Source: Saccharicrinis carchari
GTDB taxonomy: Bacteria > Bacteroidota > Bacteroidia > Bacteroidales > Marinilabiliaceae
Reading direction: 5' to 3'
DNA: 64,000 bases
Assembly (NCBI RefSeq): GCF_900182605.1
Contig: NZ_FXTB01000001.1
Span: forward strand, 62,001-126,000
Under the pieces are notes generated by a model that did not search any database, was not told where the DNA came from, and saw only the letters and a list, made by a program, of their open reading frames with translations. Of this stretch, positions 31,301 through 38,852 are shown in pieces. The position numbers and the translations under genes were made by a program. Numbering within the stretch: the stretch's first letter is position 1; each line of letters begins with the position of its first letter.

Positions 31301-34300
31301 TAACCGCAAGGTGTATCATGTTTCGCCATGTAACGGCGATGCCAACGGTGAGATTCATATTACCAGTGTATACGGTGGCTTCCCTATTTCAGGTTCCAAC
31401 TATCGGATACAGATCAACGGCCCCGGTGTTAACGTGGACCAAAACAATACATCCTGGGTAGAGAAAAATCTGGTTCCGGGTGATTACACCATCGTTATTA
31501 GCGACGATGCCGCGGTTCAGGTAACCGAAACCATTAGCATAACAGAGCCCGTACCATTGAATATTGTTACTGCCAAGGTGGCTGATGTAGCTTGCTTTGA
31601 AGCAAAAACCGGACAGATAGATGTTACGGTAAGCGGTGGTACGCCCGATGCTGCGGGTAATTACAGGGTGCTTTTAGAAAGTCCCGAAAAAGGTTTGGTG
31701 GCCACTAAGTTGGATGCCGAAGAAAATGTCATGTTCAGCTTTACCAATTTGCCGGCAGGTAATTACACCATCACGGCTTACGACCATGCCAACGACTTCG
31801 ATGATCGGATAAGTGTACCCTGCTCGGTAACCGATGTTAAACTCATTACCCAACCTGCAGCAGAGCTTTCCTTATCTTCGGTAAGTGGCGATACGGATAT
31901 CTGTAATGGCGAGAGCTATGCTTTGACAATTAACACCTCTAACTGGGATTTTACAAGTCAGGGCAATCTTAATGTTTCGGTATACGATGGATTTGCAACT
32001 ACAGAGTACAGTGTAGACAGAACGCCGTTTCCAATAACGGTAACACCATCATCAACCCGCACCTATCAAATTACCAGGGTTAACACAACGGGCGGTACCC
32101 TCTGTCTGCAAGGAAGAACAGATGGCAGCAAAGTAAGTGTAAACGTGAATACGCTACCAACAGCTAGCATTAGCGGGCCAGGCGAAGTTTGTCAGGATGG
32201 AACAGTTCAGCTTACGGCGGTATTAACAGGGGTTAAACCTTTTACCATTACCTGGCAGGATGCTTTAAATGGTACCTCAGATACGGAAATAATAGATGCC
32301 TATACCTATACGTTTACAGATGCTCCGGTTAATAATGCGCGTTATTCTATTTTATCTGTAAGGGATAATAACGGATGTAGCAATGTGGGTAATGGTCAGG
32401 TAGATGTAATGGTTAACGATAAACCGCAAGTAAGCTTAACAGGTAGCAGCGATATTTGTATTGGTTCCAGTACCACTTTACAGATAGGTTTATTAAAAGG
32501 AGTTCAGCCATTTACCATAACTTATAAAGCCTACAAAGGAACCGATGTGGTTGGTACGGAAGGAACTTTGGTAATAAATACCGCAGGTGCAGTTTACAAT
32601 TGGCTTGTTTCTCCCTTAGAAACTACCGTATACGAAATCATCAGCGTGCAGGATGCCAAGGCATGCGAAATTGCTTTGTCACCTACCTTAAAAGCTAAGG
32701 TTACAATTAACCCGTTGCCTAAAGATATAATTGGTATTACAAGTAATGCAGATGTAGATGGTGTTTGCCAGGGATTGACCAATATTGACTATTCGGTGGA
32801 TGCTGTGGATAATGCTACCAATTACACCTGGACTGTTGAGACCGGAATGCACATTGTTACCGGCAACGGAACCACAGATATAAGTGTAAACGTGGACAGT
32901 ACTTTTACCGGGGGTTATGTGCGGGTACAGGCCGAAAATGCCTGTGGTGCAAGTGCCATTGCCGAAAAATGGGTGAATGCGAAGCCATTGCCGGATAACA
33001 TTACGGTGGCACCTTCGGGTCCTACCGATATTTGTGAGGGCGAAAGTGGATTAATCTATTCTATCCCGCCAGCATTAAATGCTTCATCCTACGAGTGGGA
33101 TATTCCTGCCGGATTAATGGTGGTAGGCGATGCAACAGGAACTTCCATCCTGGTGGATATAGATCCTAATGTGCCATTTACCATTGGTAAAATCAGCGTA
33201 AGGCCTATTAATGGATGCGGCACCAACAAACACTGGTCGCCGGCACTTACTATCAAAATTACACCATTGCCGGTGGTTAATGCCGGCCCCGACGAAAGAA
33301 TTTGTCGCACTACCTATACATTAGCTGCTGGTGCACTGCAAGCGGGCGAGACGGGTAGATGGACGATTACCAATGGTGCTGCTCAATACGAAAATATAGG
33401 TGTAGATCAAATACAGCCTAATGCTCGGGTGAAAAACCTATCGCAAGGTGCCAATACCTTTGTATGGACGGTAACCAATACCACCACAGGTTGTTCATCT
33501 TCTGATGAAGTAACCATTTACAATGATCAGGTAACGGTAAATGCCGTGGCCGACCAATATGAGGTATGCGATGGTACAGTAGAACTCAATGCTACTCCAC
33601 TGTCCTCGGTAGATGCGCCTGGTGGTACGGGGCTTTGGTCAACGCCCGATGGTGCTGTTTTAACACCGGCCAATGCAGCCAGTACTACCGCAACCAATAT
33701 GGCACGTGGCGAGAATACTTTTATATGGACAATCCAAAAAGGTGCTTGCCAAAGCACAGCAACGGTTAAGGTAATCAACAATCAGCCTACCGAGGCCATC
33801 ATTTACGATGCTTCGGATGTAATTATAGCGCAACAGGATTTGCCTTGTGGCGATGATTTTACAAGGCTAAAAGGGAGCGTTCCTGTAGTGGGTGAAGAAA
33901 CAGGCTACTGGACGATTGAATCGGGAAGCGTGAGCATAGATAATATAAACAGTCCGGATATTCAGGTCACTAATATACCTGCGGGCGACCATATTTTAAG
34001 TTGGAATATTTTAAACGGTTCGTGCCTTAGCACTACCACAGTTAAAATACGCAACAACAGCTTTATCGTGGATGCCGGCAAGGATAATTTTACCTGCGAT
34101 GGATCTATCCTGCTAAATGCAACGGACACCCTGGGTGGTGCCCAAGGCAGATGGACGGTGATAGAAGGTAAGGGAGAATTTGATGATGCAGAAGCTGCTT
34201 CTACCTGGGTTCGTAACTTAGACCAGCAAAATAATGGGCGTAATGTCTTCCGATGGACCTTGCGTCGTAATGGCTGCGAATCCTCAGATGAGGTGCTTGT

Positions 34301-37300
34301 TATTAATAATCAGCCTGGCGAGGCGCAAATAGAAGGGGATAAAGATGAGGTAACAGTTTGTGATAGCGAATATACCTTAAATGCGGTTGATCCTGTGTAC
34401 GGCCATGGTATTTGGACCGTCGTTTCGGGCAAAGGAGAGTTTGACAATCCAACGCAACATAATACTACAGTAAGCGGAATAGTAAACGGTGAAAATATTT
34501 TCCGATGGACGGTGTATAATCAAACCTGTTCCTCGTCGGTAGAGTTTAGCGTTACCAACCTGCATGTGAATACCTATGCCGGACGCGATACGGCTGTCTG
34601 TGGTACTGTGGCCACTTTAAATGCCACACCAGCCCCCCCGGGTGCTTCAGGAACGTGGTCGGTAGTAGATGGAATGGGTAGCGGAAGCTTCCGTCCTACG
34701 GTTGATTATCCCGTAGGAAGTGAAAATCCAAATGCCAATGTGGAGTCCTTGAGTTCGGGCAACAATCAGTTGGTTTGGAAGGTAACCAACGAAGGCTGTA
34801 TCACCACCGATACGGTGGTGGTGAGTAACAACCAACCCACTCCTGTTAGTGCCCAACCCAAAGCGAGTACCAGTGGCGATTACATTGACTTGAGTGCGGA
34901 AGTTCCCAATACGGGTACTGGATTATGGACATTGCTGGAAGGCAGAGGAACTATCATCAGTCCTACTTCCCCTTCAACACGCATAGAAAATTTATTCCCA
35001 AATATTAATCGCTTCCGTTGGACGGTAACAAATTTAAACTGTAGCGAGTATGTAGATGTGGAAGTGCAAAGTGGAGCCCTGGCCGATGCTGAGGCCGGAT
35101 TGAACCAGTTGGATCTCTGTGAAGATTTTACTACCCTGAATGCCAATCTTCCGGAAAATACTTTCGGGGAATGGACAGTGGAGCAGGGTAGTGTAAAATT
35201 CGAGAACAGTGAGCACAATAATCCTAAGGTAAAAATTTACAATATCAAACCCGGACGTAACGTGTTAAAGTGGACCCTGAAATTTGTAGGTTCCGGAACG
35301 CAATCTAAAAGTGATACGGTGGTAATAATAAACAATAAGCCATCCGATGCAGATGCGGGTTATGATATTACGGAATGTGGCACCACGGCACAACTTAATG
35401 CCAAAGCACCGATTATTGGTAAGCCGCTTTGGACCGTATTGTCCGGAGGTGGTATTTTTAACGACGCTACAATTGCAAAACCAATTATTACGGAGTTGGC
35501 TCCGGGAGAAAATGTAATTAAATACGAGATTAATAACGAAATGTGTTACTCGTATGATACGATACGTGTTTATAACATGGAGCCTTCGGAAGCCATTGCG
35601 GGTGAAAATCAGATTGTATGTGCCGACTCTACCGAAATAAAACCCACCTTACCCAAATATGGGAACGGTACCTGGCGGGTGATTGAAGGAGCCGGAAAAG
35701 GCAAAGACAGTAATGGTAATTATACTGATAGGATAGAGGGCAACTATGTGTATTCGCTGGCTCCCGGCAAAAACGTGTTGGTTTGGGAGGTGCAGGTGCC
35801 GGGCGCAGCTGCCAACTGTATCAAAAGAGATACCATTACCATCATTAACAACCAACCCTCTCTGTCCTACGCAGGCCAGGATAGATCTATCTGTACAGAT
35901 ACAGTGTCCTTATCGGGTAGTGTGCCTATTTATGGCACGGGTACCTGGACGTTGATTTCGGGATCGGGCGAAATAGCCGACTCATCGCTAACCAATACCT
36001 TGGTAAGTAAGCTGGGTAAAGGTAAAAACAGATTCCGTTGGACAGTAGATAATAATGGCTGTCTCTCAATTTCGGAAGTGGAGATATCCAATAACTTTAT
36101 TGAGTCCATGGCCGGACACCTTCAAATCAACTGTGCCGATACGGCGGCTCTTCAGGCCAATAACCCGGCACCGGGAGTGGGAAGCTGGGGGATTAAAGGG
36201 GGTTCAGGGTCGGCCCAGTTCGATGATAACGCCGATCCTTATACCAATGTTCGTAATCTGGATAAAGGGGAGAATATACTTACCTGGACTATCGACCATA
36301 AAGGCTGTCCGTCTGTTAGCGAAGTGAAGATAATCAATAATGCACCCTCAAAAGCTGATGCCGGCGACAATAAAGCAACCTGCGAAAATACCTTTGTATT
36401 GGGTGCTTCCAGTCCCGAAGTGGGTACAGGTGTCTGGAGCATACGTTCGGGTGGAGGTAAGTTTGTAAACCATCTCAATGCCTCCACCAGGGTAGATAGC
36501 CTTAAGTTTGGCGATAATATTTTCCGATGGACGGTGGAGCATAAAGGATGTTTCGACAGCGATGATGTTCAGATTAGTTTTAATAAGATTGATGCCGAAA
36601 TTCGGGGCGATCAGGAGGTGTGCTCCGATAGGGCTTTCCTCGAAGCCAATAGTGCTTTGCCTGGTGTAGGAACATGGACCGTAGTGGGTGGAGGAAGTCA
36701 AGCCAAATTTGTGGATTCGCATGATCCGTTGACCGAGGTATACGATCTGGCCAGAGGTAAAAACCGTTTGAAATGGACTGTTAACAATAAGGGTTGTATC
36801 ACCTCTAAGGAAGTGGTTATGATAAACCATATGCCCAGCACCGCGTATGCCGGTAATACGCAGGAACATTGTAAGGAATCCACGGTATTGGATGCCACCC
36901 CTGTATCTATTGGAACGGGTAAATGGGAAATACTCACCGGGTCGGCTATTATCCCGGCATCGGAAATAAATAACCCCAAAGCACCAATCAGCGGCTTATC
37001 GAAGGGTGAAAATGTGTTGCGTTGGATAGTGACCAGCGATAACGGTTTGTGCGATTCAAAGGACGATGTACGGATAATTAATAATCTGCCCTCGGAACCT
37101 TATGCAGGTGCAAGTGATGAATATTGTTCGCCCACTGTGGTGCTAAAAGCTACAGCTCCGGATTTTGGAACAGGTAGATGGTCCATTGTAGAGGGGGGCG
37201 GTGATTTTAACGATCCGGCCCTGCCCAATGCTACCATAGCCAACTTGCAAGAAGGTAAAAACGTTTTGCGATGGACAGTTTCACAAGGGCAATGTTTCTT

Positions 37301-38852
37301 GTTCTCAGATATTGAAGTCATTAACAATACACCACCCACTGCCAATGCAGGGCCTGATATTGATGATTGTAAGGATTACGCCACCTTGGATGCTAATATA
37401 GCGCCCCCGGGTACAGGTTATTGGACTTTAACGTCGGGTAATGCTGATTTTAAGGATGAAAATGATGCCAAGACACTGGTCAGTAATTTGACCTTTGGTG
37501 CAAATATTTTAAGATGGAATATTGAAAAAGGAAAATGTATTTCTTCAGATGAGATAGTAGTAAACAATAACATTCCCGATCAGGCTAAAGCCGGAACCGA
37601 AAGAGAAACATGCGAGGATTATCTCACGCTAAATGCCAATGATCCTACAACAGGCACCGGCACCTGGTATGTGCTTAGCGGTAACGGTGATTTCGATGAT
37701 CCGCATAGCCCCATATCTATTGTGCGTAACCTGGGACTGGGCGAAAATAAATTCAAATGGGTAGTATCTTATGGAAGCTGTAGTACGGAAGACGAAGTGG
37801 AAATTATTTCTAACAAAGCAGCTCCTTATGCCGGCGAGGATGATGTGAGCTATGCCTCATCGTATGAGCTTAAGGCTTCTAATCCGGGCGATCTGGGTGC
37901 TACCTGGACTGTAGTGGCCGGAGAGGGAAGCTTCGAGGACGATACGTATTATAATACCCGTGTTAATGGTTTAAAGGAGGGGGTTAATACCTTCCGTTGG
38001 TTGATGGACATTAATGGATGCGTAACCTTCGACGACGTAAGTATCGAATACAAGTTGGTGCCTGATGCAGCGTTTAAGGTAGATACCTTCCAGGGTTGCT
38101 ATCCGCTAAAGGTGCAATTTACTAATCAGTCCATCGGTGGTTCAGTTTATAGCTGGAACTTTGGCGATGGACGTACGTCAAACGAGCGCAATCCGGTACA
38201 CACATTTAGAGAGCCCGGAGAATATACGGTTACCCTCACCGCACCGGGACCCGATAATGTGGATGGAACATACCAAATGCAGATACTGGTGCACGATCAT
38301 CCAACGGCCGATTTTACCTATGGCCCGGATGTGGTATATGTGCCCGGTGATGTGCTCAGGGTATACAGTAAATCGGTGGATGCCGACAAATACCTCTGGG
38401 ACTTTGGTGATGGCAACACCTCAACACAGGTGAATCCTGCGTATGAGTATAAGGAAACCGGATTTTATACCTTGAGCCTGCAAGTTACCAGCAGCAATAA
38501 TTGTGTGGATCAAATAGCTAAGGTAAATGCCGTTGAGGTAAAAGCCGAAGGTTTTGTTGTGTTCCCCAACTCATTTATGCCCCGACCAGATGGAGGAACA
38601 TCGTCAACCGTTGGTGGTGGCGAAAGCAATACGGTGTTCCGCCCGGTATATAAGGATGTGGATACCTATAAATTACAAATATTTAACCGCTGGGGTCAAT
38701 TGATTTACGAAGGAGAAGATATTGACGAGGGTTGGAATGGATTTTTTAACAGCCAGCTTTCGCCACAAGCGGTATACGTTTGGAAAGCAACCGGTACCTT
38801 TATTAGTGGCAAAACTTTTAACGAAGCAGGAAGCGTGTTGCTGGTGAGATAA
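19386..38852 (+). CDS. Giant SprB-like type IX-secreted cell-surface protein (6488 aa)
   Basis: One uninterrupted frame of 6488 residues. N-terminus: long signal peptide (hydrophobic core LVFFVVLFLGIANLGVSQ, about 20-38). Residues about 39-1630: diverse Ig/PKD-like beta domains. About 1632-4150: some 29 SprB-type repeats (C-x-G-x3-G-x-I ... GG-x-x-PYTYxW). About 4158-4628: further Ig-like domains. About 4631-6223: 19 repeats of another type, near 84 residues. Then two PKD domains (about 6225-6300 and 6304-6385; WNFGDG and WDFGDG motifs) and a gliding-motility-associated C-terminal domain (about 6388-6488; VFPNSFMPRPDGG, LQIFNRWGQLIYEG, VYVWKATGTF), the type B T9SS signal. Flavobacterium johnsoniae SprB, the mobile gliding adhesin, is known to have nearly the same length. 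A PorP/SprF-like gene follows, matching the SprB-SprF pair. Role as adhesin or gliding protein is inferred. Confidence 0.9.
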   Translation: MSNYNSHTPNTITLNRRVIRLVFFVVLFLGIANLGVSQTIYTCGKGSLTGLEVLAQAQDVVGNSMPAGHANSGSWNAPGITINDNGTNDATDDVVNTPPSAGSPYTLTWTHSGGAVYTVQLIVTSAVTINSFVADTPAPCGANYNAQVTIDITGGSSPYNYEISRVPDPNYSGTKGAGLTSINFGLQTTDRTYSLINLTDANGCEPSGLPMDAAFTLSSPPNALNVAGANDCTPNSLNLSLASPEAGVTYYLHEATTGRIAGSECSAAPYTWSPSAAGSYTIYAENTCGGADVLMLGGPFELTSPPSSYAVSIVEAAPHCAGNSYTVRLEGTETGVTYTLRNPLNNPIATLVGDGNLRSFATRVLATSGNYSVTASRGGCVSNMINTVSIGALPSIHNLTGGSVCQGNSLTVSLASSTAGVNYTLTYDDGTSVSDIETITPPTTTFNPVTGVGDYYVVAQAANGCRADMNGIARVNELPTALQLNVQGNDCPAGEVSIGTVANPTEGPATTYVLMRDGADLFSLSGNNGVLNFGEQTTAGKYTVRAERGLCSQVMTGSLQIYEEPNVLIFSANKTKYCASEPLSGVDLTVTNVDGPGIEYQLQRQNGAAWDNVGGVRIGGVGTNIVWSNQTAGVYRVMASNIGGCNLEMSNRLTIDVTPLPTASIAAQLPVRRCANVAGTFTLNVTLTGNAPFNFDIVDDKGNNIVNVVNSNLSTYTLNVNPADAQTTYSVINLTDAASCSPVAGTNTATVYVDPVPTITFSPANPEVCIGSPITIQANGAGGGTYFWSDGLGNNQNINISPSATDTYTVTATTPQGCFDSAPITVVVNPLPVLTFDTPGSKYEYCENDGLVSLTGNQAGATFSGQGVAVGGGIFDPDPASLDANIPFKAVIGVNPITYQYTDTKGCFNRITKDIIVNSVPVVSINGLATTYCADAGVVNFNGFPDGSAPGSNGRFEVLGSPSGEGVWWDEGTPAGAGSIDVGAALTNIGPKTITVRYTYSDPNTCAAFVDQQVTLLPDLNTNLSINGLPATLCETAAPVTLTPYLNGSSLLPLPAGASVTFTGPGASITNNADGTATFSPTLAGAGNHTITMDYTDAAGCSGAATATIQIGTPLDVPGLATEYCSSDNGPYLLLGSINGAPAVPNDGTTFTVLAPDGTTVVPDAPNGTYNFIPSVLFGTPGYGPGTYRVIYRYEDTSGGGCINTLTTEVEIIEELNPDFTIGGDPYATAQSNYCIDDAAATLLGSIDLRTPANGGKAVGNVFTSFTGNGVSGNGISGGFFNPGHSSVDHNNPNTITHTVIHTVNGKSCPSPIKTFNVSVPLVDVGISNLSATGTYCANEGTSVLNVNGTDASDGKAVFYATKGGSPTPFLEDNKDNTATINPGIGAGVYEITMVFTQTPAKGGCAKTVIETVEVLADNPVTFAGVTENQNICLSSSTITLRGDMPSGGIGNFTITPNIAGAISNVGTDDLGNPVVVDDGVAILDPATLAIGPYNIRYEYVNAAGCSTFKEKTIHIVGAPTDIFDITVKDKNGNDFGAYCIDDAPASKGVYLGLKGSSSGVTYELLRGGVSISPTKVEYVGDGLPFFFEDASGNEILFTQEGFYTVSASQVSCDGMMNGSVLVEQYELVLQEVSKKHITCIGANDGEVNLKTNGGSGSYEYSINAGASWQASPKFTGLASGNHVFSVRDLSSAACEKINVLTVKIDEPSAIVITEDVALRKNVGCVPCTAGVDCEGSARIAITGGTADFATYPGVGYDISWSTGGTDFTEIMMPAGNHSVTVTDGNGCVQSINVTIDANPALTLSEDLTLHLNNVCNGGNTGSYVVTASGGSGAYQFALTDPATPPTTWQESNYGAAGDQYQVNNLVANTYTLWVRDRNPNYQRCYTQVDVPIVITEPAALTLVEEAQTGITCNGASDGSFIVRASGGSSATYEFTQTDPALGGSVWLPANDGTDGFIVSGIGAGTYTVWMQDATNPICAYTSVSVTLNDVAALSYLLDEHTHVKCKGNATGRLEVTAQGGSGSYVYQWEDALGTVISTDKFAENLVAGDYYLTITDVLPTSCAPLTHTFIITEPLDALGVNMVAIKDNDCNATSNGSITVDVIGGTAPYTITWSNGVVNTEILSGLKPGNYSLNVTDANGCAYTNASTPYVVDELNAITLVTASDILVHNLCFGDNNGSIELQVAGGSGEYEFRLQGTEIRDWVNPVPANSDTYRFSNLIAGTYEVLVRDASNTSCEYSLGSYTITQPGQLTLASDPVTGKGDVTCYGDNDGFITISASGGSGDYDYSVNNGLSWTDIAQINTHTFSNLFKGTYQIKVRDFNNPTCVSATTLLIDVNQPDQVKATVVGKTNASCFTGNDGTVTLAAQGGSGNYDYYCVEENIWQNNNVFTLPKGTYTFQVQDKTVPGCISSPTPSVTVGSPLDFITAVPVVKNITCNGAADGSITFNTTFTNGSAGLFEYSIDNGLTYAVSPLIGLAAGTYTVMVRDGNNPACEKTLPATVTITEPAALSYTLDKLTDVQCKGESNGEIEISISGGTAPYTYQWSGISDAKGGKTAMPTGLSKGNYSVSITDNNGCAILPLPSFTVDEPAEIVADYTATHIAIGGQSTGSIVINNITGGPTTRYDVVWDDGSTNLSRTNLPEGNYYFTVNVRDAANNILCSRRYDVSLIDQSAPLDFTLKGTDALCYGNNGKIEITVTSGNPDYQMSWRKAGVLIGSHTTSNINHVVNLPYGVYEVTVIDNVGANVTKTVTIDQPDDFTLNAYAIDDKICFGDLARIRVDITGDAWDNAAAPQGDAFTVSWIDPDGLMIANGLYSAEATQDNLSKSGNYTVNVFHNANASCVKSAVVTVSNPQPLGITSTVKDVTCFGGSDGQISVVATGRPAGHGFSYTWEVDYGSGWTVLGGETGATIKDKTAALYRVTVQSTSTVCSYTSAAIQIQQPDKVQANVTHADIITCNGDDSGVIQLTNINGGTAPYRYVLNGGELALPAGVSNYTIDKLVSQNYTLRLKDVNGCESDVYSVNIDEPEELKLNINTGTIDCETVNSGEITLTVQGGRMDASGNQRYLVTASPDGKADIVLPIIINNTGVAMSVNSPLLQNLPANRYVISVKDLNSNAINKCYVSEVVILEHIKATADINEATCFGVNNGSIQNVQITGASSNITYSWSSPDGGTGIDNANLDQTGLSNGTYRLSIVDVDRGGCSVSFDFVVDYKNTITINGTVSDVICNGQSSGAIIIKPEGIGVGTSYNWSGPAGYTFTDNTTANQSNLPQGSYTLAIETTLDGEQCLASQSFTVNEPAAITYNAYFEYTDCDPYQRTLKVENVVGGTGEYNYTWNGPAFNPVVPANPTEVLIEKGGTYTITVKDKNLCAVSKDVFVPGELSIVSNISHIKCNNGNNGAIDITDVLGGSGAYSFAWTGPAGFVSTLRNIDNLRAGTYDLRITDLNENVGGVNCYRDYTFVVTEPQAIAISPTVVNVSCYGRNDGQIEIGVLGGTAPYKYNWSPVVGTNAANAKNQYNLPADDYTLTVTDANNCVTSLTISVVQDPEIQLSATVVDTQCDGTNGQIDLTVTGGSGVVADYKYNWSSLLGTGLSNTAEDQTGLTGGVYTVVFTDTHNGRSCSEELSVVLTHPIKVINTAITPVNCSGNDNGAITFDVTGGDGNYSYLWSVVPGSGGNPLRLDINGKNQSGLSEGKYQVVITDGRTDPAGTDCAITEIFEVKASTGLVVAVSEFESNMCYGEPTGRLEASVSGGSGNYEYKWDGIVGTSIHDNLTQGVYQLEVTDLNLHCKFIQSYEINGPDAPITATIDITDVLCHGEATGEINVSVLGGTVAMGGDYTYQWSGPSTAVGSNPGNLLAGIYDLKIIDDEACELDVSNIEIKQPVSHVNLTNPVITNVTTVGGSDGSISVDVTGGIAPYTYQWYNGSNNPIGVNDRVQPNLSADTYRVVVTDNNGCTFELTGLTVVQPGAALGFNRKVYHVSPCNGDANGEIHITSVYGGFPISGSNYRIQINGPGVNVDQNNTSWVEKNLVPGDYTIVISDDAAVQVTETISITEPVPLNIVTAKVADVACFEAKTGQIDVTVSGGTPDAAGNYRVLLESPEKGLVATKLDAEENVMFSFTNLPAGNYTITAYDHANDFDDRISVPCSVTDVKLITQPAAELSLSSVSGDTDICNGESYALTINTSNWDFTSQGNLNVSVYDGFATTEYSVDRTPFPITVTPSSTRTYQITRVNTTGGTLCLQGRTDGSKVSVNVNTLPTASISGPGEVCQDGTVQLTAVLTGVKPFTITWQDALNGTSDTEIIDAYTYTFTDAPVNNARYSILSVRDNNGCSNVGNGQVDVMVNDKPQVSLTGSSDICIGSSTTLQIGLLKGVQPFTITYKAYKGTDVVGTEGTLVINTAGAVYNWLVSPLETTVYEIISVQDAKACEIALSPTLKAKVTINPLPKDIIGITSNADVDGVCQGLTNIDYSVDAVDNATNYTWTVETGMHIVTGNGTTDISVNVDSTFTGGYVRVQAENACGASAIAEKWVNAKPLPDNITVAPSGPTDICEGESGLIYSIPPALNASSYEWDIPAGLMVVGDATGTSILVDIDPNVPFTIGKISVRPINGCGTNKHWSPALTIKITPLPVVNAGPDERICRTTYTLAAGALQAGETGRWTITNGAAQYENIGVDQIQPNARVKNLSQGANTFVWTVTNTTTGCSSSDEVTIYNDQVTVNAVADQYEVCDGTVELNATPLSSVDAPGGTGLWSTPDGAVLTPANAASTTATNMARGENTFIWTIQKGACQSTATVKVINNQPTEAIIYDASDVIIAQQDLPCGDDFTRLKGSVPVVGEETGYWTIESGSVSIDNINSPDIQVTNIPAGDHILSWNILNGSCLSTTTVKIRNNSFIVDAGKDNFTCDGSILLNATDTLGGAQGRWTVIEGKGEFDDAEAASTWVRNLDQQNNGRNVFRWTLRRNGCESSDEVLVINNQPGEAQIEGDKDEVTVCDSEYTLNAVDPVYGHGIWTVVSGKGEFDNPTQHNTTVSGIVNGENIFRWTVYNQTCSSSVEFSVTNLHVNTYAGRDTAVCGTVATLNATPAPPGASGTWSVVDGMGSGSFRPTVDYPVGSENPNANVESLSSGNNQLVWKVTNEGCITTDTVVVSNNQPTPVSAQPKASTSGDYIDLSAEVPNTGTGLWTLLEGRGTIISPTSPSTRIENLFPNINRFRWTVTNLNCSEYVDVEVQSGALADAEAGLNQLDLCEDFTTLNANLPENTFGEWTVEQGSVKFENSEHNNPKVKIYNIKPGRNVLKWTLKFVGSGTQSKSDTVVIINNKPSDADAGYDITECGTTAQLNAKAPIIGKPLWTVLSGGGIFNDATIAKPIITELAPGENVIKYEINNEMCYSYDTIRVYNMEPSEAIAGENQIVCADSTEIKPTLPKYGNGTWRVIEGAGKGKDSNGNYTDRIEGNYVYSLAPGKNVLVWEVQVPGAAANCIKRDTITIINNQPSLSYAGQDRSICTDTVSLSGSVPIYGTGTWTLISGSGEIADSSLTNTLVSKLGKGKNRFRWTVDNNGCLSISEVEISNNFIESMAGHLQINCADTAALQANNPAPGVGSWGIKGGSGSAQFDDNADPYTNVRNLDKGENILTWTIDHKGCPSVSEVKIINNAPSKADAGDNKATCENTFVLGASSPEVGTGVWSIRSGGGKFVNHLNASTRVDSLKFGDNIFRWTVEHKGCFDSDDVQISFNKIDAEIRGDQEVCSDRAFLEANSALPGVGTWTVVGGGSQAKFVDSHDPLTEVYDLARGKNRLKWTVNNKGCITSKEVVMINHMPSTAYAGNTQEHCKESTVLDATPVSIGTGKWEILTGSAIIPASEINNPKAPISGLSKGENVLRWIVTSDNGLCDSKDDVRIINNLPSEPYAGASDEYCSPTVVLKATAPDFGTGRWSIVEGGGDFNDPALPNATIANLQEGKNVLRWTVSQGQCFLFSDIEVINNTPPTANAGPDIDDCKDYATLDANIAPPGTGYWTLTSGNADFKDENDAKTLVSNLTFGANILRWNIEKGKCISSDEIVVNNNIPDQAKAGTERETCEDYLTLNANDPTTGTGTWYVLSGNGDFDDPHSPISIVRNLGLGENKFKWVVSYGSCSTEDEVEIISNKAAPYAGEDDVSYASSYELKASNPGDLGATWTVVAGEGSFEDDTYYNTRVNGLKEGVNTFRWLMDINGCVTFDDVSIEYKLVPDAAFKVDTFQGCYPLKVQFTNQSIGGSVYSWNFGDGRTSNERNPVHTFREPGEYTVTLTAPGPDNVDGTYQMQILVHDHPTADFTYGPDVVYVPGDVLRVYSKSVDADKYLWDFGDGNTSTQVNPAYEYKETGFYTLSLQVTSSNNCVDQIAKVNAVEVKAEGFVVFPNSFMPRPDGGTSSTVGGGESNTVFRPVYKDVDTYKLQIFNRWGQLIYEGEDIDEGWNGFFNSQLSPQAVYVWKATGTFISGKTFNEAGSVLLVR
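24280..31850 (+). repeat. SprB-type repeat region of the giant protein (about 29 units)
   Basis: About 87-residue units each opening with a pattern like DVxCxGxxDGxIxVxxxGG followed by PYxYxW, a NLxxGxYxxxVxDxxxC segment and a linker ending in xEPxxL. I counted about 29 by eye. The units are well diverged at DNA level, so this is protein repetition, not a recent tandem DNA array. Confidence 0.85.
33280..38055 (+). repeat. 19 tandem ~84-residue two-cysteine repeats in the giant protein
   Basis: Each unit reads roughly NNxPxxAxAGxDxxxC, then LxAxxPxxGTGxW(T/S)V, xGxGxFxD, TxVxxLxxGxN(x)FRWTV and GCxSxDEVxIxNN. Sixteen of the 19 have one Cys near each end; units 7 and 19 lack the first and unit 8 the second. 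The units differ from the SprB type and form a block just before the PKD domains. Confidence 0.82.
38550..38852 (+). other. Type B (gliding-motility-associated) T9SS C-terminal domain
   Basis: The last roughly 100 residues of the giant protein carry VFPNSFMPRPDGG, the FNRWGQLIYEG element and the alternating beta pattern to the end (VLLVR), typical of the CHU_C/TIGR04131-like domain. Known type B domains need a PorP/SprF-family partner for export, and such a gene is next. Confidence 0.88.

Noticed and set aside
24280-38055. CRISPR or DNA tandem array
   Set aside because: The repetition is at protein level, with strongly diverged DNA and an open frame throughout; there are no constant repeats with unique spacers.
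19394-38433. Many open frames of 60-170 codons antisense or out of phase inside the giant gene
   Set aside because: They follow from the codon bias of the long coding frame, have no starts with plausible signals and no recognisable protein sequence.
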